From Corynebacterium gallinarum (lineage in GTDB: Bacteria > Actinomycetota > Actinomycetes > Mycobacteriales > Mycobacteriaceae), in assembly GCF_014837045.1 (NCBI RefSeq), contig NZ_JACSPR010000004.1, forward strand, positions 217,258 to 281,257: a stretch of 64,000 nucleotides of DNA. The letters are read 5' to 3'. A model generated the notes under the pieces. It was not told where the DNA came from and ran no database searches. It saw only the letters and a list, made by a program, of their open reading frames with translations. Below are positions 15,410-23,300 of the stretch, piece by piece (position 1 is the stretch's first letter; each line of letters starts with the position of its first letter). The position numbers were made by a program, and so were the translations under genes.

Positions 15410-16723
15410 GTGACTACCAAAAAGCGCAACACCTCAGAGACCACCGACACCGCCCCGAAGGCAGTGGGCGCGGATCAGGCAGCGCGTCCGGTTCGGCGGA
15501 CCACCCGCCGCATCTTCGATCAGTCGGAGAAGATGAAGGACGTGCTGTACGAGATCCGTGGCCCGGTGGCCGCGGAGGCGGAACGCATGGAACTTGATGG
15601 ACACAACATCCTCAAGCTCAACACCGGCAACCCGGCCGTCTTCGGGTTCGATGCCCCCGATGTGATCATGCGTGACATGATCGCCGCCCTGCCCACCTCC
15701 CAGGGGTATTCCACCTCCAAGGGCATCATCCCCGCACGTCGTGCCGTGGTGACCCGGTATGAGGTCATCCCGGACTTCCCCAACTTCGATGTCGATGATG
15801 TCTTCCTGGGCAATGGTGTCTCCGAGTTGATCACCATGACCATGCAGGCCCTGCTCAACGACGGCGATGAGGTTCTCATCCCGGCACCGGACTACCCGCT
15901 GTGGACCGCCGCGACCTCCCTGTCCGGTGGCAAACCGGTGCACTACCTCTGTGATGAGGAGAACGAGTGGAACCCCTCCATCGAGGACATCCGCTCCAAG
16001 ATCACGGAGAAGACCAAGGCCATCGTGGTGATCAACCCGAACAACCCGACCGGTGCTGTCTACTCCCGCAAGATTCTGCAGGAGATCGCGGATGTCGCCC
16101 GCGAATATGATCTGCTGGTGCTGGCCGATGAGATCTACGACCGCATCCTCTACGACGATGCCCAGCACATCAACATGGCCACCCTGTGCCCCGATCTGAT
16201 GTGCATCACCTACAACGGTCTGTCCAAGGCCTACCGTGTCGCAGGCTACCGCGCCGGCTGGATGATCATCACCGGCCCCAAGCGTTACGCCAAGGGCTTC
16301 ATCGACGGCCTGGAGCTGCTCGCCGGCACCCGCCTGTGTCCGAATGTCCCGGCACAGCACGGCATCCAGGTGGCACTCGGTGGCCGGCAGTCCATCTACG
16401 GGCTCACCGGTGAGGGCGGACGTCTGCTCAACCAGCGCAATGTCGCGTGGGAGAAACTCAATGAGATCCCCGGTGTCAGTTGCTACAAACCGATGGGTGC
16501 GCTGTACGCCTTCCCCAAGCTGGACCCGAATGTCTATGAGATCCACGATGACACCCAGCTGATGCTCGATATCCTGCGTTCGGAGAAGATCCTCCTGGTG
16601 CAGGGCACCGGTTTCAACTGGCCCCACCATGACCACTTCCGCGTGGTCACCCTGCCGTGGGCGTCCCAGTTGGAAAACGCCATCGAGCGACTGGGTAACT
16701 TCCTGGTCAGCTACAAGCAGTAG
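15410..16723 (+). CDS. alaT: Alanine aminotransferase AlaT
   Basis: 437 residues, PLP fold type I. Transfers amino groups between glutamate and pyruvate to make alanine; in C. glutamicum AlaT is the main alanine-forming enzyme. Seen: LNTGNPAVFGFDAP, the DYPLWTAATSLSGG substrate loop, NPNNPTGAVYS, DEIYDRILYD, and the Schiff-base lysine in GLSKAYRVAGYRAGW. An N-terminal ~35-residue Thr/Arg-rich extension is shared with the C. glutamicum protein as I remember it. The GTG at 15410 lies just after ATATACC, so the message is probably leaderless or nearly so. A strong terminator follows. Confidence 0.93.
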   Translation: MTTKKRNTSETTDTAPKAVGADQAARPVRRTTRRIFDQSEKMKDVLYEIRGPVAAEAERMELDGHNILKLNTGNPAVFGFDAPDVIMRDMIAALPTSQGYSTSKGIIPARRAVVTRYEVIPDFPNFDVDDVFLGNGVSELITMTMQALLNDGDEVLIPAPDYPLWTAATSLSGGKPVHYLCDEENEWNPSIEDIRSKITEKTKAIVVINPNNPTGAVYSRKILQEIADVAREYDLLVLADEIYDRILYDDAQHINMATLCPDLMCITYNGLSKAYRVAGYRAGWMIITGPKRYAKGFIDGLELLAGTRLCPNVPAQHGIQVALGGRQSIYGLTGEGGRLLNQRNVAWEKLNEIPGVSCYKPMGALYAFPKLDPNVYEIHDDTQLMLDILRSEKILLVQGTGFNWPHHDHFRVVTLPWASQLENAIERLGNFLVSYKQ

Positions 16724-16741
16724 AACACCCCACATAGTGAG

Positions 16742-16772
16742 AAGGCCCCGCCGAAACCGGCGGGGCCTTTGT
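16742..16772 (+). terminator. Terminator after alaT
   Basis: AAGGCCCCGCCG (16742-16753) pairs perfectly with CGGCGGGGCCTT (16758-16769) around four bases, followed by TTTG. It may also serve the convergent UDP-glucose dehydrogenase gene, whose strand sees AA-CCTT tails. Confidence 0.9.
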
Positions 16773-16782
16773 GCTGCTGAAT

Positions 16783-18102
16783 CTAGACGTTGCGGCCCAG
16801 CGCGTGGATGGTCCAGCCGGCATCCTTCCACGCCTGGACATCCAGGACGTTACGGCCATCGAGGATCACCGGTTGCGCAACGAGCGCGGCGGAGGCCACG
16901 GGATCCAGGTCGCGGAATTCCTGCCATTCGGTGGCCAGTACGACCACATCGGCATCCTCGAGGGCCTCCTGGACACTGTCGACGTATCCGAGGGTCGGGA
17001 ACACCTTGCGTGCATTGTCCATGGCCTGCGGGTCGTAGACCGACACCGCTGCGCCCTGCAGGGACAGGGAACCCGCCACGGATAGTGCCGGGGAGTCACG
17101 GACATCATCGGAATTCGGTTTGAAGGCGGCACCCAGGACGGTGACCCGCTTGCCCAGCAGGGATCCCCCACAGACCTCGCGGGCCAGCTGGACCATCCGG
17201 TCCCGGCGGCGCATGTTGATGGAATCCACCTCACGCAGGAAGGTCAGTGCCTGGTCGGTGCCCAGTTCGCCGGCACGCGCCATGAAGGCACGGATGTCCT
17301 TGGGCAGGCAGCCACCACCGAAACCGAGGCCAGCGCCGAGGAATTTCCGGCCGATGCGGTCATCGTGGCCGATGGCGTCGGCAAGCTGCACGACGTCTGC
17401 GCCGGTGGCCTCACAGATCTCGGCGACGGCGTTGATGAAGGAGATCTTGGTGGCCAGGAACGCATTGGCGGAAACCTTCACCAGCTCGGAGGTGGCCAGG
17501 TCCGTGACCAGGAACGGGGTGCCGCCCCCGATGGCCGTGGCGTAGACCTCGCGGGCCACCTCATCGGCGGTGGAACCCTCGCGGATGCCCACCACGATGC
17601 GGTCCGGGGTGATGGTGTCCTTCACCGCGTAACCCTCGCGGAGGAACTCCGGGTTCCACGCGATCTCCACGGAGGTGCCGGGATGGCTGAGGGAATCGGC
17701 CAGTTCCTGTAATTCGACGGCGGTGCCCACAGGCACGGTGGATTTGCCGAAGATGATGTGATCGCCCTCCAGTAGGGGCACCAGGGAGGTGATGACCTGA
17801 CGGACATAGCTCAGATCAGCAGCGAATGATCCCCTCTTCTGCGGGGTGCCGACAGCAAGGAAGTGGACGTGGGCGAACCCGGCCGCATCCCCGTAGGAGG
17901 TGGAGAAGGACAACCGGCCGTTCTCCAGGTTGCGCTCGAGAACCTCGGGCAGACCGGGCTCGAAGAAGGGAACCTTCCCGTCACGCAGCGAGGCGATCTT
18001 CGCCTCATCTACATCCACCCCGATCACCTCATGGCCCAGCTCCGCCATGCACGCCGCATGGGTCGCGCCGAGGTACCCGGTACCAATCACTGTCATCCGC
18101 AT
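16783..18102 (-). CDS. ugd: UDP-glucose 6-dehydrogenase
   Basis: 439 residues. Oxidises UDP-glucose twice with NAD+ to UDP-glucuronate, a sugar donor for envelope polysaccharides. The Rossmann motif is IGTGYLGATHAACMAELGH; the substrate loop is EIAWNPEFLREGYAVKDT; the catalytic Cys sits in LGFGGGCLPKDIRAF (about residue 260). The C-terminal domain has GAAFKPNSDDVRDSPAL. AAAGGAAG lies eight bases before the ATG at 18102; a second ATG two codons on is possible. It is separated by 78 bases from dcd, which may be co-transcribed. Confidence 0.93.
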   Translation of the reverse strand: MRMTVIGTGYLGATHAACMAELGHEVIGVDVDEAKIASLRDGKVPFFEPGLPEVLERNLENGRLSFSTSYGDAAGFAHVHFLAVGTPQKRGSFAADLSYVRQVITSLVPLLEGDHIIFGKSTVPVGTAVELQELADSLSHPGTSVEIAWNPEFLREGYAVKDTITPDRIVVGIREGSTADEVAREVYATAIGGGTPFLVTDLATSELVKVSANAFLATKISFINAVAEICEATGADVVQLADAIGHDDRIGRKFLGAGLGFGGGCLPKDIRAFMARAGELGTDQALTFLREVDSINMRRRDRMVQLAREVCGGSLLGKRVTVLGAAFKPNSDDVRDSPALSVAGSLSLQGAAVSVYDPQAMDNARKVFPTLGYVDSVQEALEDADVVVLATEWQEFRDLDPVASAALVAQPVILDGRNVLDVQAWKDAGWTIHALGRNV

Positions 18103-18180
18103 GTGAGCGCTTCCTTTCGAGAGTCAAGAATAACGTTCATCTCAACATGTTTATGGCAGGTCCGCGACCGGACAGGCCCC

Positions 18181-18762
18181 CTAGTCGGAGTCCTGCTCGC
18201 TGGCGAAGTTGAGGTACCCCTTGGACGGGGTGGGCCCCCGCTGCCCCTGATACTTGGAACCGAGGGAACCGGAACCGTACGGGGTCTCAGCGGGTGAGCT
18301 CATCATGAACAGCGCCAGCTGGCCGACCTTCATCCCAGGCCACAGGGTGATAGGCAGATTCGCCACATTGGACAGCTCCAGGGTGATGTGACCGCTGAAA
18401 CCCGGGTCGATGAAACCTGCGGTGGAGTGGGTCAGCAACCCCAGCCGGCCCAGGGAGGACTTGCCTTCCAGGCGTCCGGCGAGGTGATGCGGAAGCGTGA
18501 ACTTCTCCAGGGTGGCAGCCAGGACGAACTCGCCCGGGTGCAGGACGAACGGATCCCCGTCGACCACCTCCACCAGGCTGGTCAGCTCATCCTGGTTCAA
18601 CTTGGGATCGATGTGGGTGTACTTCGAGTTGTTGAAGACACGGAAGTACCGATCCATGCGGACATCAATGCTCGACGGCTGGATCAACGCGGGATCAAAT
18701 GGATCAATCCCCAGGTCACCGGAGTCAATTGACTTACGAATATCACGATCTGAAAGAAGCAC
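18181..18762 (-). CDS. dcd: dCTP deaminase
   Basis: 193 residues. Deaminates dCTP; actinobacterial enzymes usually also cleave the product to dUMP. Motifs: [31 protein letters not shown] and [14 protein letters not shown], which hold the catalytic Glu and the trimer contacts, and the C-terminal [11 protein letters not shown] that closes over the nucleotide. The GTG at 18762 is chosen because TACACT (18769-18774 on the opposite strand) precedes it by six bases, giving a leaderless message; an extended ORF to 18825 would run through that promoter. It is divergent from tRNA-Gly. Confidence 0.92.
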   Translation of the reverse strand: MLLSDRDIRKSIDSGDLGIDPFDPALIQPSSIDVRMDRYFRVFNNSKYTHIDPKLNQDELTSLVEVVDGDPFVLHPGEFVLAATLEKFTLPHHLAGRLEGKSSLGRLGLLTHSTAGFIDPGFSGHITLELSNVANLPITLWPGMKVGQLALFMMSSPAETPYGSGSLGSKYQGQRGPTPSKGYLNFASEQDSD

Positions 18763-18794
18763 GTGACCAGTGTACGTCACCCCCGACACCGACC

Positions 18795-18803
18795 TGCTAT
18801 AGT
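18795..18803 (+). promoter_or_regulatory. Extended -10 of tRNA-Gly
   Basis: TGCTATAGT is a consensus extended -10 about 23 bases before the mature tRNA 5' end. The dcd promoter lies back to back some 20 bases away on the other strand. Confidence 0.6.
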
Positions 18804-18826
18804 TATCAGGTGGTCGCAAGACCAAT

Positions 18827-18900
18827 GCCGGTGTAGTTCAATGGTAGAACCCCTGCTTCCCAAGCAGGCGGCGCGGGTTCGATTCCCGTCACCGGCTCCA
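18827..18900 (+). tRNA. tRNA-Gly (CCC)
   Basis: A complete cloverleaf with encoded CCA. The acceptor stem GCCGGTG pairs with CACCGGC, discriminator T, then CCA. The anticodon stem CCTGC/GCAGG encloses TTCCCAA, so the anticodon is CCC (18859-18861). The T arm holds GGGTTCGATTCCC. This isoacceptor reads GGG codons. Confidence 0.97.
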
Positions 18901-18993
18901 CAGATTCATGCAGGTGCCATGATCCCAGCGGGGTGGGATCGGGGATCGCTTTTCGTCGAAAAGCATTCTTTAGGCAATCGTTATACACAGGGA

Positions 18994-19020
18994 AAGCCCA
19001 GCTGCTGCTGGGTTTTTTCC
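18994..19020 (+). terminator. Terminator downstream of tRNA-Gly
   Basis: CCCAGC (18997-19002) pairs with GCTGGG (19007-19012), flanked by AA on the left and a run of six T on the right: a classic short intrinsic terminator about 95 bases past the tRNA. Confidence 0.8.
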
Positions 19021-19112
19021 TATTTTCGGGCCTGGGGGCGGGTGACACCCTCTGATCGAGTCGGTACAGATGGAGGGAACGTCCAATAACCGAATCACGT
19101 GAGGATCCCCGC

Positions 19113-20921
19113 ATGCTGACACGTCTGGCCCGAGCACTTCGACTGAAGACCGATCCGGTGGTGTTTTTCTCCTCGGTGGGCATCATGGCCGTCTTTGTGA
19201 TCATTACCATCGTCGCCGGGGATACCGTCTCCGATGTCTTCGGCACCGCCTCCGATTGGCTTCTCACCAACCTGGGTTGGTTCTACATCCTGGGTGTCAC
19301 CGTATTCCTCATCTTCCTGGTGCTCATCGCGGTCAGCCGTTTCGGACACGTACGCCTGGGCGGGGATGACGAACGCCCCGAATATTCCACCCCGGTGTGG
19401 TTTTCCATGCTGTTCGCCGCCGGCATCGGAACCATCCTGATGTTCTGGGGGGTGGCGGAACCGATCTCCCACTTCGCCAACCCGCCGATCGGCGACACCG
19501 AACCGGAGTCAGTGGAGGCCGCCAATCAGGCGATCGCGCTGACCCACTACCATTTCGCGCTGCACACCTGGACAATCTTCGCCCTGCCGGCGCTGTGTTT
19601 CGCCTACTTCATCTACAAACGGAAGATGCCACCACGGGTGAGTTCCATCTTCTCCCCACTGTTGGGGTCCAAGGTCTACGGGCCGATCGGTAAGACCATC
19701 GATGTGGTGGCCCTGATCGGTACCGTCTTCGGTGTGGCTACCTCCGTCGGACTGGGCACCCTGCAGATCAACGCGGGTCTGGCGGACCTGTTCGGCATCG
19801 AGGTATCCCCCCTGGTCCAGCTGGTGATCATCGTGGTGGTCACCTCGATCGCCTCGGTGTCGGTGGCCCTCGGACTGGACCGTGGCATCAAGATCCTGTC
19901 CAATGTCAATATCCTGATGGCCATCCTGCTGCTCATCTTTGTCATCCTGGCCGGGCCGACCGTACTGATCCTCAAGGGCACCTTCGAATCCGTGGGCACC
20001 TACCTGCGGTGGCTGCCGGAGCTGGCATTCTGGAACAACACCGTTCCCAACAGCCCGGAGAATGAGACCTGGCAGAACACCTGGACGGTGTTCTACTGGG
20101 CATGGACCATCACCTGGTCGCCCTTCGTGGGCATCTTCATCGCCCGCATCAGCCGTGGTCGCACCATCCGTGAATTCGTCGCCGGTGTCCTCGGCCTGCC
20201 GGTGGTGTTCTCCCTGCTGTGGTTCGGTGTCTTCGGTACCGCAGCCTTCAACATCGAGCGCAATGGTGAGGGTGGGCTGGTCAATCGTGTAGTCGGCGAG
20301 GGAGATATCCCGGGCGCCCTGTTCGAGTTCCTCTCAAACTACCCGGCAGCCACCTTCACCTCCGGGCTGGCCATCCTCGTCGTGATCATCTTCTTCACCA
20401 CCTCCGTGGACTCCGCGGCGATGGTCACCGATATGATCGCCTCCGGCCAGGAGCCACGCTTCGCCCCCACCCACCAGAAACTCATCTGGACCGCCCTCAT
20501 GGGCGCAGTGGCCGCGGTGCTCCTGGTGGCCACCGGCGAAGGCGGACTCACCGCGCTGCAACAGACAATCATCGTGGTGGGCCTGCCGTTCTTCGTCATG
20601 GGCTTCATCCAGATGTACAGCCTGTACGTGGCGTTGAAGAATGATGCCGGTGTCGCCGCACCGGTGGTCACCCGACAATGGGAACCGGCCAATGACCCCG
20701 AGACCTGGGAGAAGAACGAGTCCGTGGCCTCCCCTGAACCCATTGGACCCATCCACCACATCCCCGACCAGGATGCCGAGGATCCCGTCAACCCGGCGGT
20801 CATCGGTGCTGTGCTTGAGCAGATTCACCATGGCGATGAGGATGATAGCGCCAACCGGGTGAAATATGTCGAGATCTCCAGCCCGCGGGTGCCGGAGGAT
20901 GATGAGGGCGCGGGGAAATAG
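19113..20921 (+). CDS. BCCT-family osmolyte transporter
   Basis: 602 residues, 12 membrane segments. Betaine/carnitine/choline transporter family, the group of BetP, EctP and LcoP in C. glutamicum. The tryptophan-rich YWAWTITWSPFVGIFIARIS segment with the RGRTIREF loop is the substrate-box signature of helix 8. The helix-3 glycine stretch reads AAGIGTILMFWG, unlike the GMGIGL of Na+-coupled BetP, so coupling ion and substrate cannot be assumed. The acidic His-rich C-terminal tail (about 80 residues) is cytosolic, where BetP senses osmotic stress. GAGGATC precedes the ATG. Which paralogue this is I cannot say. Confidence 0.88.
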   Translation: MLTRLARALRLKTDPVVFFSSVGIMAVFVIITIVAGDTVSDVFGTASDWLLTNLGWFYILGVTVFLIFLVLIAVSRFGHVRLGGDDERPEYSTPVWFSMLFAAGIGTILMFWGVAEPISHFANPPIGDTEPESVEAANQAIALTHYHFALHTWTIFALPALCFAYFIYKRKMPPRVSSIFSPLLGSKVYGPIGKTIDVVALIGTVFGVATSVGLGTLQINAGLADLFGIEVSPLVQLVIIVVVTSIASVSVALGLDRGIKILSNVNILMAILLLIFVILAGPTVLILKGTFESVGTYLRWLPELAFWNNTVPNSPENETWQNTWTVFYWAWTITWSPFVGIFIARISRGRTIREFVAGVLGLPVVFSLLWFGVFGTAAFNIERNGEGGLVNRVVGEGDIPGALFEFLSNYPAATFTSGLAILVVIIFFTTSVDSAAMVTDMIASGQEPRFAPTHQKLIWTALMGAVAAVLLVATGEGGLTALQQTIIVVGLPFFVMGFIQMYSLYVALKNDAGVAAPVVTRQWEPANDPETWEKNESVASPEPIGPIHHIPDQDAEDPVNPAVIGAVLEQIHHGDEDDSANRVKYVEISSPRVPEDDEGAGK

Positions 20922-20995
20922 GACCGCGCCCAGACCACTTTTAGTTCTCCCTTCAAGTAACTCCCTCTAGGCTGGGCTCCACACCCAAGAGTTCC

Positions 20996-21766
20996 ATGCC
21001 GCCAACATCGGCCTCACCCTCACCGACCTCCCCGCCATCACCGGCACCACCGTCCCCGTCCTGGTCGCCGGCGACGGTGGACTCATCGGTAGCCACGCCG
21101 CCCGGGCCTATCACGATCTGGGTTGGGAGGTGCACGGGGTGAGCCGACGCGCGCTCGATGTGCCTTGGACCCACCACAGCATCGACCTGCTCGGCTCCGC
21201 AGCCGCCACCACAGGTCCCGCCGGGATGGGGACGTCAGCCATCTGGTCTTCGCCGCCATCTCCAGCGAACTGGGGCTGCCCCTGCGCTTCCCGGCACCCG
21301 TGTGGCCTACGACATCCTGCACCAGACCACCGATGCCGAACTGCTGGCACGGGCCACCATCTGGGCGGGCGCGAACCCGCGGGCCCGCGATCAGATCTTC
21401 AACATCACCAACGGCGACCAGTTCCGCTGGGCACAGCTCTGGCCACAATTCGCCGAACATTTCGGCATGGACTACGCCGCACCCCAGCAGATGTCGCTGA
21501 GCGACGCGATGCCCACGCGTGGCGACGTCTGGACCTCACTCGTGGAGAAATACAACCTCGTAGACACCCCCTTCGACCAGCTCGTGGCCTGGCCCGTCGG
21601 TGATTTCCTATTCCACCACGAGGCGGACAACATCACCTCCACCATCAAGGCCCGCCAGGCGGGATTTGCCGACGCTCTGGACACCCCGAGCCGACTGCTG
21701 GACCTCTTTGATGAGCTCATCGCGATGAAGGTGCTCCCACCCACGCTTTCCGCCGCTGAGCACTAA
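20996..21766 (+). pseudogene. Degraded SDR/PRISE-type reductase
   Basis: Three pieces in three frames read as one protein. Frame 1 gives VPVLVAGDGGLIGSHAARAY and EVHGVSRRAL; near 21230 the sense moves to another frame as DVSHLVFAAISSELGLPLRF; near 21295 it moves again to GTRVAYDILHQTTDAELL and runs to the stop at 21766. In intact PRISE (progesterone 5-beta-reductase/iridoid-synthase-like) enzymes roughly 150-200 residues, including the catalytic Tyr region, lie between the FAA and ELGLPLRFPG motifs; they are missing here. So there are at least two frameshifts plus an internal deletion. The 202-codon 3' ORF (21158-21766) alone is unlikely to be functional. Confidence 0.8.
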
Positions 21767-21825
21767 CAACAGGTGGTGGGATGAGGCCTTACCACCAACC
21801 CTGCAGCTGACCTATGCTTGGTCGC

Positions 21826-22308
21826 ATGACTCGTCTGTTGCTGGTAAAGGCAGCTTCGCTGGGCGCAGCCGCCGTGTTGTTGAGTTCCTGTTCCGCCATC
21901 TCTGCGAATATTCCGGCGGATTCGGAAGGGACCTTGTCCCGGGTCGAGGACGGCACCCTGGTGGTCGGAGTCTCCGAGCATCCGCCCTGGACCAATATCT
22001 CCGATACCGGGGAGCATTCCGGATCCGAGGTTGATCTCATCCGCGGGTTCGCAGAACACGTCAACGCCGAGATTGAATGGCAGCAGGCCCCCGAGTCCGT
22101 CCTCGCCGAACGCATCAAGAACGGCGAGGTGGATGTGGTCATCGGGGGCCTGACCGATTCCTCTCCCTGGTCCTCCCATATGGCGTTGACCCGCCCCTAC
22201 GCAGAGGTCGACGGGGAGAAGATGGTCATGGGCACCCCGCTCGGGGAAAACGCCTTCCTGGTGGAACTGGAACGCCACCTCGCCGAGGAGTTCGGAGAGA
22301 CACGATGA
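21826..22308 (+). CDS. Half-size type 2 substrate-binding lipoprotein
   Basis: About 160 residues. A signal peptide with the lipobox LLSSC is followed by a single lobe of an amino-acid-type binding protein: LSRVEDGTLVVGVSEHPPWT, SGSEVDLIRGFAEHVNAEIE, ERIKNGEVDVVIGGLTDSS and ALTRPYAEVDGE. The second lobe present in normal 250-residue SBP_bac_3 proteins is absent, and the protein ends with ENAFLVELERHLAEEF. The ATG at 21826 lies seven bases after TATGCT (leaderless). Its stop overlaps the CDF start in ATGA, so the lipoprotein probably assists or tunes the metal transporter (inference). Confidence 0.78.
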   Translation: MTRLLLVKAASLGAAAVLLSSCSAISANIPADSEGTLSRVEDGTLVVGVSEHPPWTNISDTGEHSGSEVDLIRGFAEHVNAEIEWQQAPESVLAERIKNGEVDVVIGGLTDSSPWSSHMALTRPYAEVDGEKMVMGTPLGENAFLVELERHLAEEFGETR

Positions 22309-23294
22309 ACACAGCAAAAAATCCCGGGCCCGGATCCGGTATCGGACGGCTCCCCGCCCCACAGCAGGAAACACTGCGTAAGGCGGTCCGTTATGAGTGG
22401 ATCACCATCGGATCAATGATCATCATCGTCATCATGGTCGGGCTGGTCGCCGGCCAGTCACAGGCGATGAAGAGCGCCTGGTCGGAGGACATCATCTCCC
22501 TCGTCCCACCCATCGCCTTCCTGGTCGCCACCCGCATCATCCACCGGGTGCCCACGCGTAACTATCCCTATGGGCCCCACCGCGCGATCGCGGTCGCTCA
22601 CCTGGTGGCGGGCGTGGCGTTGTTCGCCATGGGTTTCTTCCTGGTGTATGAATCCGTGCCGACGTTGTTGTCGGGTGAGAAACCGCCCATCGGCATGATG
22701 GTGCTGTTCGGTGTCGATTTCTGGTCCGGGTGGCTGATGATCGTGGTCATGGCCCTCAGCGCCATACCGCCGGTCATTCTCGGCCATATCAAGATCAAAT
22801 TGGCCAAGGAACTGCACGACAAGGTGCTCTACGCCGATGCGGATATGGCCAAGGCCGACTGGGGTACCGCCCTGGCCACCATCGTCGGTGTCCTGGGTAT
22901 CGGCGTGGGCCTGTGGTGGGCGGATTCGGTTGCCGCACTGGTGATTTCCCTGTCCATCCTCAAGGACGGTGTCTCCAATATCAAGACGGCGGTGCTGGAT
23001 CTGAGCGATGCGCGCGCCACCGGTTATGACGGCAGGCATCCGCATCCGCTGACAGAGGAGGTCGAGGAACTGGTTCGGGATGAAGTGGAGTGGGTGGAGG
23101 TCGCCCGCGCGCGTGTCCGCGACCAGGGGCATGTCTTCCACACGGAGATGTTCGTGGTCCTCCGAACCGGGCATGAGCCCACACTGGAGGAACTACTGGC
23201 CGTACGCCATCTCATCGAGGGCTTGGACTGGAAATTCCAGGATGTGGTCGTGGTGCCGGTCAGCCACCTCGATCCGCACCAGGTGCCCCGGTGA
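22305..23294 (+). CDS. Cation diffusion facilitator (CDF) transporter
   Basis: About 329 residues. Six membrane segments and a cytosolic C-terminal domain of the CDF family, which exports divalent metals such as Zn, Fe or Mn by proton exchange. The helix-5 site is DADMAKADWGTALATIVG, with the two Asp of the family's metal site; helix 2 offers a Glu-Asp pair in SEDIISLVPP instead of the usual Asp-Asp. The C-terminal ferredoxin-like domain includes EEVEELVRDEVEWVEVARA and HTEMFVVLR. The start ATG is inside the stop of the half-size lipoprotein gene. It converges on the VanW gene with only six bases between. Confidence 0.85.
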   Translation: MNTAKNPGPGSGIGRLPAPQQETLRKAVRYEWITIGSMIIIVIMVGLVAGQSQAMKSAWSEDIISLVPPIAFLVATRIIHRVPTRNYPYGPHRAIAVAHLVAGVALFAMGFFLVYESVPTLLSGEKPPIGMMVLFGVDFWSGWLMIVVMALSAIPPVILGHIKIKLAKELHDKVLYADADMAKADWGTALATIVGVLGIGVGLWWADSVAALVISLSILKDGVSNIKTAVLDLSDARATGYDGRHPHPLTEEVEELVRDEVEWVEVARARVRDQGHVFHTEMFVVLRTGHEPTLEELLAVRHLIEGLDWKFQDVVVVPVSHLDPHQVPR

Positions 23295-23300
23295 TCAGCT

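Noticed and set aside
21158..21766. 202-codon ORF as an intact gene
   Set aside because: It lacks the Rossmann N-terminus, which is readable upstream in other frames, so it is the tail of a pseudogene.
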